From Selaginella tamariscina (lineage: Eukaryota > Streptophyta > Lycopodiopsida > Selaginellales > Selaginellaceae), in contig PUQB01000051.1 of the NCBI GenBank assembly GCA_003024785.1, positions 703,430 to 767,429 of the forward strand: 64,000 nucleotides of DNA. Reading direction: 5' to 3'. The position numbers and the translations under genes are program-made. The notes beneath the pieces were generated by a model. The model was given only the letters and a program-made list of their open reading frames with translations. It was not told where the DNA came from and made no database searches. Below, piece after piece: positions 37,434-46,764 of this stretch. Numbering within the stretch: position 1 is the stretch's first letter; every line of letters starts with the position of its first letter.

Positions 37434-40400
37434 TCAATTCTTCTTCGCTATTACCTTCTGATGAGGCGAAGAAGGTCTAAGCCGCTTGTGAGATGGTTCA
37501 AGATCTTCTGCATCTTCTATTGATGTTTCCATGGGTCCTGGAGTGTGCGAATGTTCTGTACTCCTCGAGATAACTTCCGGTCTAATATCTGATTGAAGTT
37601 CGTTCTCAGACTCCGAGATTGAACCAGATTCACCTTCAGAGCTATCGCACTTATCTGGAGGGAACTTTCTCAAATACGCCTTTATGGATTCGTTGGGGTA
37701 CTCAGTTGAGACCCAATCTATCCACTTGTTCAGGTCCTCAACCATGGTCTTATCCTTTCAACGGCAAACACACATGTATGCCGAAGGTAACACTCCTTCA
37801 AGACGGACCCCCTAGTGCAGTAGTCAAAAACCCACGCATCACTGTGAGGACCCCTGATCAAGTTGACGATGCTCCGTGCCGCTTGACTTGTAATGTTTGG
37901 ATAACGTACATTGCCGAATACGTCACTCATACCTATCGGTGTATCGGATGGAGGTTCAGGGCCGTTGGAGTGCAAACAGATGCCTGGCCAGTCATTTGGA
38001 AGCTTGAAATTGTTTGGCGCATTCCTAACAACCAAGTGAACAACAGTATCAATGCACTTGGGATTAGCATCGTTCATATAAAATCCTGTCCAACGATGTC
38101 TATTCTTCTTGGCGAAGGCGAAGGCAAAAGTATCGGTGACATGAGCAAGAATCAAGAAATAAATACCTGAAAAAGTAGGTATCAGTGAAGAGCGCAAGCA
38201 TGAATTCAATAATAAATACCTTCTATGTATATGCTTGCACGGCTAAGTTTCTCCACCAGATCCTCTAGTGCCCTATCTGTCGAAAGATTTTTTGACACCC
38301 GCCGATCCATCACGAACAATTGAAACGGTTTCCTACAAGCAGTGATGTTACCCATAAAGTCTCCGAATCTAACAACAAACATCTGTAGGGCTTGTCGTGA
38401 TTCGTAGCATCCTCCTTTATAAGGTTCAATTCGGTTCTCCGCTGCTGAAGGACTGCCATAAGAGAAGGCGTCATCCCAATGTTCTCCTTTTGGCGTTGGC
38501 GTGCAATAGATTCTTGCCTAGATCTTCCGATTGGTTCACCCATTCGACAAGCATATCATCGTTCGTCACATGCAAATATTTGCTAACCTCTTCATATGTT
38601 GAAGTCGAGGTCCAACCCAGTTTGTGGCAGTGTATTCCCAACCACTCCTTGAAATGCCTGACCGTCTTCAACTCCATTGCCTTGAGATGAAAAGGAGAGG
38701 TTGGGCTGCTGTTATTAATTTGTAGTTTGCCATCGATCACCAAATCAGCCAAGACTTCCATCTCCTCCATCGTTGTTCCATTTAAAGGCTTCAACCATGT
38801 GAGCTTGAAATCGTTGTCTACATCCTTTGTAGATTGAACAGACTTAGCCTTCGGCGTCTTACTGGGTTTCTTTGCAGACTTTTCTGAGGGCTCCCCTTCA
38901 CTTGTCTGCTTCTTCTTCAGTGTTCCTTTTGAAAAGGATTCCATAATCCCCAACCATTTGGCAAAGATCCTATCTTCGGGGCAAGAAATCAACATCATCA
39001 GAAATGATGTTTCCTTCCCGCCCACCTGGGCAAAATCAACTGCTGCAATTTCTTCAACTCTCTGAGGAAAAAGACAGATTAATATACCGGCGAGATAAAT
39101 CCCGCCCAAACAATTTGCTTACCCGGTATTCCGCAGATTGTGTATTCCCTGCGGTAGCTCTTTGTGGTCGCTGAAGAGATTCCCACACGGCTCGCGTGTG
39201 TTTAAACTTCTCCCATATTTTGCTGTTGTAGTGGTTGGTGTCGGCAGCGTCCCATTCCGCCGATAACTTATGGTACTGCTCGATTGTGAGATTCGGCTTA
39301 GCTAAAAACGCCGATCTTTTTGTCAGCTTCTCACGGGTATGCTCGGAAAGTTTTGTTGCCATCGTTCCTTTGTTGTGTTCATCGAGAAGTCGTTGGGCTG
39401 CCGTTATTGTGTGCTGGCCACTAATGATGTAGTACTTGATAGATCTTTTTATTCTCCGTCTGAATCTTCATGAGTTGTTCTGGTGTTGTGATCCAGACTT
39501 TGTCAGCACCCTTCCTTCTTTCATAGTATGGACACAAAACAGCATTATGTGGAACGGTATAAGAATTGTCGTCCTTCATCTTCTCCATGAGCTCAGCTAC
39601 ACGTTCCTGGTTGAGTGGCCTGTAATTGAAGTTTGGGTTGACGCTGCAATATTTAACCCTACAAGGATAAATCTTATCATCCAACATCATTTCCTTGTGA
39701 CTTATTGCAGCATGAGATGCCACAGGTGCAGCTGACAAAACGATTGATGATTTTCTTTTGCGATCCGAATCAACATGTGTGATCCCCGACTGCAGCTGTT
39801 CTAGTGTTCTCGGCACACTTCCAGCTCCCGAAGCTTCCTAAGCAAATTGAACGTGATCTGTAGAGAACCTGAGACCGAGCCACCTCTCAATCTCCCTTAT
39901 GATGTCGCTGTGTTCTTCTTCAATGTGAAGAGGGAAGATTGCCACTTGCTGATTTTCTGTATTGTGAAGCAATATCTCCTGACAATACACCTACTCGATG
40001 AGTCTGAAGATCTTCGAAGTAGACATCCAGATGGATCCCCTCCATAGATGGGCTTTCGTTGAGTTGAAGAAGAACTCCAAGGTCAACATCATTAGTGAAC
40101 ACGTGAACGTCATTATCCACAAGTCGACAAAACCACCCGAGATTAATGTTGTAACTGACGACCTCTGGATCCGAGAACGTGACATTGGATGGAACAAGGC
40201 ATATCTGTCGAGCATCGTCCAATCTGGGTTCGCAGCCTGCTTTCGGGTGCTTGACTAGCGAATCTACTTTCCATTGTTTTGCTTGTCCATGAGATGTGAC
40301 AGAGGTTAATTTGACAGCACCATGGTTGCTCCAATGCGCTTCCCATTTATCTTAAAATATGGCCAAGTTGATTCCAGAATCCCCCTGCCCATCTCTTCTC

Positions 40401-40558
40401 CTGCTCTTGTCTTTAATGTCACCTCAATTCCACATCTGAATACAAAAATGATTAGTTCAAGTATCCGAGTATAACAGATTTTATTTTAATTCTTACCCAG
40501 AATTTGACGACGACTCCATACTAATGACTCGATCTCCTTGTTTGATCAAATCGTCCTT
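37434..40558 (-). CDS. Spliced element-D protein with ParB/Srx-like segment and possible methyltransferase-like end
   Basis: Exons: 40558-40497 (starting KDDLIKQGDRV, with an internal Met), intron 40436-40496, exon 40435-39123, intron 39062-39122, exon 39061-38220, intron 38167-38219, exon 38166-37434. All three introns are GT-AG, 53-61 bp, and join in phase. Around 39700-39390 the order NPNFNYRPL, a helix, then YYIISGQHTITAAQRLL resembles the ParB/sulfiredoxin fold (N-P-x-N-x-R box and G-x-H-R--A box). A Lys-rich linker (near 38900) follows. The last exon has VFDYCTRGSVLKEC and, after a one-base frameshift, VERDKTMVEDL, reminiscent of motif I and the acidic Glu of amino-methyltransferases, then an acidic tail with a nuclear-localisation-like KRLRP. 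Several single-base frameshifts (near 39420, 39840, 37745, 40330) interrupt it. ParB-like assignment is moderate; methyltransferase assignment is weak. Confidence 0.55.
39062..39122 (-). other. 61-bp intron containing one palindrome unit
   Basis: GTAAGC donor (39122-39121) and CCTCAG acceptor (39064-39062) join GAATACCGG to AGAGTTGAA in phase. Inside is GGCGGGATTTATCTCGCC (minus strand; 39089-39106), a two-mismatch version of the array palindrome. Confidence 0.75.
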
Positions 40559-40849
40559 CTGCAAAATAATACACTATAAATATAAATTATATAAAAACGC
40601 ACACACACTTGTATAAACCCGAATATACAAAAATAATACACAGAGAGAAGTAGACGTAATTAACTGTCCGAAGTCACATTTGTGTTAGTGCAAAAGAAAG
40701 ATAACATTTCGTTTTAGAACCACCACAAATGTGAGCTCTGGACAGTTTTACATAGATTCCTAGCTTTTACTCGAAATATTATGAAAGATGATAAAAGTAA
40801 ATAAAATGAGATATGCAACTTATATATACTAATACACATATATATTCAC

Positions 40850-42290
40850 ATGGAAGGATTAATCTCGCCACCCCTTCAATGCCTCCTGAAAGAGTGGGCG
40901 GGATTAATCTCGCCACCTTTCTGGAGGCCTTGAACGGGAGTGCGGAATTAATCTTGCCACCCTTCTCGGTCTCAGAGAGAACTGGGCAGGATTTATTTCT
41001 CACACCCCTTCAGTGACTCCAGAAAGGAGGCGGGATTAATCTCGCCCACCATGTAAGGGATGGTTAAATGAATTTCCCCCCTTCCCAATTCTCTCCATTG
41101 GTATGTTGAAACCTTCTACGTCTCAGACAGAAACGTTTGGGATTGGTCCGACTCACCAATGGAGAAAAAAAGGAAGGGTGGCGGGATTCATTCCTCCAAC
41201 AGGCATTGAAGACTCGGCGGGATTAATCCCGCCGCCCAGGGCCTTCACTCGGTCCCTATGCGGCGGGATTAATCCCGCCGGACGCCAATTCCCTGCGCGG
41301 AATCGGGCGGGATTAATCCCGCCGCCTAGGCACTTCAGGCAGGCCAATGGCGGCGGGATAATCCCGCCCGATTCCGGCAGGGATTGGCGTCCGGCGGGAT
41401 TAATCCCGCCTCCCAGGCCCTTCACTCGGGCCTTAGTCGGCGGGATTAATCCCGCCGAACGCCAATGCCCTGTGCGAAATCTTGCGGGATTAATCCCGCC
41501 GCCTAGGCCCTTCAGGCAGGCCAATGGCGGCGGGATAAATCCCGCCCGATTCCGCGCAGGGCATGCGTACGCGGCGGGATTAATCCCGCCCACCATGTAA
41601 GGGATGGTGAAATTAATCCCACCACCCTTCTCAGTTCCCTCCATTGGTATTTTGTAAACCTTCTCCGTCTCAGACAGAGTTAGTCGGGATTGATTCAACA
41701 TACCAATGGGGTAATGAAGGTTCGGAGATTAATCTCGCCACCGGGTAATGAAGGTTCGGAGGCTAATCCCGCCGCCCTCTCGTAAATCATGCGCTCACAC
41801 ATATATATTGGCTGCGGCATTTTTGAACAGGGATGGGTGGGGGGGATTAATCCCGCCGCTTATATCCTGCGGAAGTGCCTGAGCGGGATTAATCCCGCCG
41901 CCCTCCGCGAAGGGCATGAGCGTGGGGCCGGATTAATCCCGCCGTTCATGTCCTGCGTGAATTCCCTGGGCGGCGGGATTAATCCCGCTCTACGACAAAC
42001 CGAAGAGCGGCGGGATTAATCCGCCGCCCATGGCCTGCGTGAGGGGCCTCGGCGGCGGGATTAATCCCGCCGCCCATCCCTGTAAATGCCCTGCGCGGAA
42101 TCCGGCGGGATTAATCCCGCCCATTAGAACCTTCACACAGGCCATTGCCGGCGAGATAAATCCCGCATTCCGCGCAGGGCATGGTGAGCGGCGGGATTAA
42201 TCCGCGCCGAGGTCCAAGCATATAGCGGCGGGATTAATCGCCGCCGAGGCTATAACCTATAGCGGCGGGATTAATCCGCCGCTCGAGGGG
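40850..42290. repeat. Palindrome array of element D
   Basis: About 30 copies of GGCGGGATTAATCCCGCC and near variants. Centres in the cleanest part are at about 41224, 41270, 41314, 41360, 41401, 41447, 41491, 41537 and 41581, giving alternating spacings of about 41-46 bp. Spacers pair with one another as inverted repeats (for example 41281-41308 with 41366-41394). The cassette 41095-41708 is bounded by inverted CCATTGGTATGTTGAA. It lies between the candidate exon 1 of D (43467) and the coding exon acceptor (40559), so it is probably intronic. Confidence 0.92.
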
Positions 42291-42299
42291 CTTAGCGAG

Positions 42300-42336
42300 A
42301 TAAAAACACACACATATATATATGTGTGTGTATATA

Positions 42337-42369
<33 letters not shown>

Positions 42370-43011
42370 AGGAGTGTACGTGTGTGTGCAAGAGATAGAT
42401 AAATAAATAAAATTATACAGTACTGGTACACCTAATATATGTGTGTACATAGGTATATATATGTGTGTATATGTATATCGTGTGTATGCGTGTGAGCGAA
42501 ACAAATAAAATCATACAGATAAACAAACACACACACACATATATATACACAGGAGTGTGCGTGTGTGTGCGAAAGATAAAACTAATAAATAAATAAAATT
42601 ATACAGATAAACACAACATATATATGTGTGTATATAGATATATAATCTATAGAGAAAGAGAGAGAGTCTGTGAATATATAAGCATATATATAAACTAGTG
42701 TTGTATGTATGTATATATGTATATAGGTATATATATGTGTATATGTATATTGTGTGTATGCGTGTGGTGAGCGAAACAAATAAAATCATACAGATAAACA
42801 AACACACACACACACATATACATACACAGGAGTGTGCGTGTGTGTGCGAGAGATAAAACTAATAAATAAATAAAATTATACAGATAAACACACACATATA
42901 TATATGTGTGTATATAGATATATAACCCATATGAATATATAAGCATATATATAAACTAGTGTTGTATACTATTTGTTAATATGCATTGATATATATATAT
43001 ATATATATGTG

Positions 43012-43046
<35 letters not shown>

Positions 43047-43107
43047 GCAGTGCGCGTGTGTGTGGGAGAGATAGATCAATAAAAAAAATTTACAGATACT
43101 GGTACAC

Positions 43108-43162
<55 letters not shown>

Positions 43163-43450
43163 GCAGTGTGCGTGTGTGTGGGAGAGATAGATCAATAAAA
43201 AAAAATTTACAGATACTGGTACACATAATATATGTATGTATATATGTATATAGGTATATTATATATGTGTATATGTATATCGTGTGTATGCGTGTGTGAG
43301 CGAAACAAATAAAATCATACAGATAAACAAACACACACCCACACACACATATACATACACAGGAGTGTGCGTGTGTGTGCGAGAGATAAAACTAATAAAT
43401 AAATTTATACGCACACTCCTATACATATATACATACATACACACACACAC
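42300..43450. repeat. TA/TG microsatellite cluster with imperfect tandem units
   Basis: Alternating (TA)n, (TG)n and (TATG)n tracts with a recurring block resembling GGAGTGTGCGTGTGTGTGCG followed by 'agagataaaactaataaata' near 42370, 42550, 42828 and 43362. The longest pure (TG)n runs are 43015-43042 and 43132-43158. Overlapping ORFs of Tyr/Ile/Thr/His repeats are artefacts. Confidence 0.9.
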
Positions 43451-43466
43451 AACACACAGATCTCAC

Positions 43467-43520
43467 CTGTGTGCACAGCCGCCGCCGCCGATTTCACAGC
43501 CGCCTCTTGAAACCCTAAGA
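43467..43520 (-). other. Candidate untranslated exon 1 of element D
   Basis: GC-rich stretch (GGCGGCGGCGGCTGTGC) ending ACAG|GTGAGATC, a strong plant splice donor, in a position equivalent to exon 1 of the DUF7869 copies. Transcript support is needed. Confidence 0.4.
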
Positions 43521-43635
43521 ATATACCTAAACCCTAAAGGAATTAAATATATATATTAACCCTAATAGAATATTCCTTCTGAGAATATACTTAAACCCTA
43601 AAAAGAATAAAATATAGATTCGCCCTAAACGAATA
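43505..43635. promoter_or_regulatory. Cluster of telobox-like motifs
   Basis: AAACCCTAA or close variants at about 43508, 43528, 43552, 43592 and 43624, interleaved with AATATTC palindromes. Teloboxes in plants occur in promoters and 5' UTRs and recruit TRB/Myb factors. Position just upstream of D's candidate exon 1 suggests a promoter. Confidence 0.4.
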
Positions 43636-43639
43636 TTCT

Positions 43640-45200
43640 TTCATTATATTATTAGCGCGTGCGTGTGCGTGGGTGTATCACATACACCTCAAAAATATAA
43701 ATCATGCAGGGATTTAACATGTGTGTGTCCATGAGAGTGTTAAAGTTTCATGTGTATCAATACATACATACACATTGCATATATTAATACACATAATATA
43801 TACATACACACGTGTATACACACAGACATACACACATATTAGTACATAATATTAGAGAGACCGAGTACATATTATAGATCATGCATGGTGTATATGTTTG
43901 AGAGAAGAGAGACAGTACATATTAACATGGATCATGCATGGTGTGTATGTATGAGAGAAGACAGAAAGTACACATATATACATACAGAGTACACATATAT
44001 ACATGCACACGTGTATACACACAGACATACATACATATTACATGAGTAAATTCATTGTGTTACATATTAGGGTTTAGGGTTTGCTCCCAACAAGCTTAAT
44101 ATAAATATTACACATGTAAATTCAATGTGTTACATACAGTCACACAGATTGAGTACATATATCATACATGCGTTGAACATGATGTTTTCAATAAAGAAGC
44201 AACCTATTTCTTCAGTTTGGTTTAGGGTTGTGCATGTGTGTGCATATGTGTTTTTGTAAGTTCTTGTAATGCGTGTGTAAATTTATGATTGTGTTTATAT
44301 ATGTGTGCAAAACAAACATCGAATAATTAAGAAAATAATATTAATAAACACACTAGGAACATATTTTAAATTATACATAATAATATATGATTTTATCTAA
44401 TATATAGCCATATATAGTTTTAATAATATATATTAATTTAATATTGATAAAAAGGTTTAACATTGAAATATTCTTGAAATAATAAGAAATTAATTGAGAA
44501 AATCCCATTAATATATACAAATGTAAATTAAGTACTCAAATAATTAACTAAATTAATTATCATAATCATGTTTAATATTGGAATATTCTTGGAATAATAA
44601 GAAAATAATAAAGAATATCCCATTAATATAAAGAAGATTAATTACTCAAGTAATTAAGGAAATGATATTAATATATATATTATTAAAACTATATATGACT
44701 ATATATTAGATAAAATGATGTATTATTATGTATAATTTAAAATATGTTCATAGTGTGTATTAATTTAATATTGATAATAAGGTTTAACACATGAATATTC
44801 TTGAAATAATAACAAATTAATTGAGAAAATCCCATTAATATATACAAATGTAGAATAATTACTGCAATAATTAAGAACAAGACTAATTTAATTATGATAA
44901 TCAGGTTTAATATTAGAATATTCTTCAAATATTAATAAAATATTAAAGAATATCCCATTGATACTAGGAAATGAAAACTAAATACTCGAGTAATTAAGAA
45001 AATAATAATAATAAACAGACTATGAATATATTTTAAATGATACATAATAATATATCAATTTATTTATTGTATAAGTATATATTTATATATATATATATAA
45101 TATAAATATACTTGAATACTAAGAATGTAGAATATAGTCTAAAATTTCGTAATATTAAACAGCTTGAATCACTTGAATAACATTAAATGCAATTTTAAAA
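43640..45200. other. No gene seen; AT-rich with inverted repeat
   Basis: No coding signal. Contains ACAC/TATA microsatellite sequence (43730-44060), two telobox-like TTTAGGG stretches (44068, 44218), and an inverted repeat pair, 44335-44435 with 44655-44765, with a further direct copy near 45005-45080. Confidence 0.55.
44335..44765. repeat. Long inverted repeat (about 100-bp arms)
   Basis: The arm 44335-44435 ('acatattttaaattatacat' onward) is the near-exact reverse complement of 44655-44765, separated by about 220 bp. AT-rich, MITE-like or a cruciform-forming element. A similar arm at 45005-45080 shows it is repeated. Confidence 0.7.
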
Positions 45201-45339
45201 TACTCATTGGAACTGGAGAGTATATATGTCAGAGTGTCGGATATTTGTGTCAACTCATCTTAAATTTTATTTTCTGTTCTTTTTAAAAAATTTGAATTTC
45301 TGACATATGTATTGTCGGTCTGACATGTAAATTTGAAAA

Positions 45340-45515
45340 TGCATTTAATTTCCCACTCAAATTCAGATCTGGTTCTTTCTCCGGCAAGGGTTTCTTCATT
45401 TCTGTATTTTTCACTCTTTAGATCTTTTTTTCTTCATAGTGATCATCTCAGGGGCGAGATTAAATTGGGTGCTATTCTTTATAGGAAAGCACGGCGCCTT
45501 CAGTGCTGTTTACAA
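45340..45515 (+). other. Untranslated exon 1 of copy C
   Basis: Conserved with copy B (35460-35279) and ends CAA|GTAAGTATT. No conserved ORF. Confidence 0.65.
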
Positions 45516-45639
45516 GTAAGTATTATAAACAAATTTAAAAATACTTATAAAGATTCACTCTCTTACATTCTCTCTTAAAATTACAATTTAGGGGTTTAGG
45601 AATGCATTAGGATTTATATATTCCGTTAGGGATTTATCC

Positions 45640-46612
45640 CGTTTAAATATCCTTTTAACTTAATATTCTAGGTTAACCGGGCCGGCGGGATTAATCCGGC
45701 CATTTCTTTTTGGCCTCTTCGAAGAGGTGGCGGGATTAATCCGCCACCATCTCCCGGGCAATGCTTCTCCGCCACTGAAAAAGAGTGGCGGGATTAATCC
45801 CGTCGATAACCTTCTCAACTGATGAAGAGTTACCAGAATTTATTAGAAAGAGTTGTCGGCGGGATTAATCCCGCCAACCATTTTAGGAGGCAGGGAAGGT
45901 GGCGGGATTAATCTCGCCACCACTTCCCTGTTTTAAAGATTTGGGGACAGGATTTATCCCGAGATCTCTTTGAAATCATAGTTTTGGAGAGAGTTATGTG
46001 CGGGTTTAATCCCGCCACCCATTCCCCGTCGTAAGAATTGTGGGCGGGATTAATCCGCCTTGGACTCCTCCGACAAGGAAGAGCGGCGGATTAATCCCGC
46101 CGCCTCTTCCTCCTCGGGGGAGTCCGGCGGGATTCCCGCCAACTCTCTCCGGCGAGGATGAGTCAGCGGGATTAATCCCGCCGACTCTCTCCGAAGGGTT
46201 GAGTCGGCGGGATTAATCCCGCCGGACTCCCTTCCTCGTCGGAGAGTCGGCGGGATTAATCCGTCGGACTCCCCCCGAGGAGGAAGAGGCGGCGGGATTA
46301 ATCCCGCCGGCTCTTCCTTGTCGGAGGGAGTCCAAGGCGGGATTAATCCCGCCGACTCTCTCCGAAGGGGTTGAGTCGGCGGCGGGATTAATCCCGCCGG
46401 ACTCCCTTCCTCGTCGGAGAGAGTCGGCGGGATTAATCCCGCCTTGGACTCCCTCCGACAAGGAAGACCGGGGATTAATCCCGCCGCCTCTTCCTCCTCG
46501 GGGGGAGTCCGGCGGATTAATCCCGCCGACTCTCTCGAAGGGGTTGAGTCGCGGCGGGATTAACCGCCGACGTTCCTCGTCGGAGGGATTCTGGGCGGGA
46601 TTAATCCCGCCC
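45640..46612. repeat. Palindrome array in intron 1 of copy C
   Basis: About 20 copies of GGCGGGATTAATCCCGCC and variants. Centres near 46214, 46257, 46299, 46344, 46389 and 46434 give spacings of 42-45 bp. Spacers share CTCCGACGAGGAAGAG-type sequence with copy B but not with element D. Lies wholly between donor 45516 and acceptor 46757. Confidence 0.92.
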
Positions 46613-46764
46613 ATCAGTTGTATTAATCAAACATGAGATATTATCTCTAAACATAATTATGTATTATTGCATATGCATATTATTAAGTAACCGTAATTTA
46701 GATTTCTTAGAAATATTGCATAAACAGATATATAAATAATACAATTATTTATGTGCAGGACAAT

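Larger units (their letters stand above)
35696..43520 (-). mobile_element. Element D: palindrome-array element with ParB-like and FCP1-like genes
   Basis: Inferred unit. Its 3' end (minus strand) carries TTGTAACTAAAGTGGCATG at 35696-35714, nearly identical to the 3' terminus of the DUF7869 copies. Then come an FCP1/NIF-like gene, a spliced ParB-like gene, the largest palindrome array (40850-42290), a microsatellite-rich stretch, and a candidate 5' exon near 43467-43520 with a GTGAGA donor and teloboxes upstream. No terminal inverted repeat or target-site duplication was identified, so the borders are approximate and mobility is not proven. Confidence 0.5.

Noticed and set aside
41103-41701. 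Overlapping ORFs of 165 and 182 residues on both strands with GGINPA / AGLIPPP repeats
   Set aside because: They are produced by the palindrome array: 18-bp palindromes spaced by about 45 bp (a multiple of three) keep any frame open on both strands. Same for 46213-46614 and 34348-34536.
40850-42290. Regular repeat-spacer layout suggesting CRISPR
   Set aside because: Repeats are perfect palindromes, spacers are related and inverted copies of each other, and the context is a plant nuclear transposon intron with no cas genes.
35696-43520. Terminal inverted repeats for element D
   Set aside because: No reverse complement of the 35696 motif was found near 43.5-45.3 kb, so only one terminus is supported.
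42234-43559. Several Tyr/Ile/Thr/His-rich ORFs
   Set aside because: Read-through of TA/TG microsatellites; no protein features.
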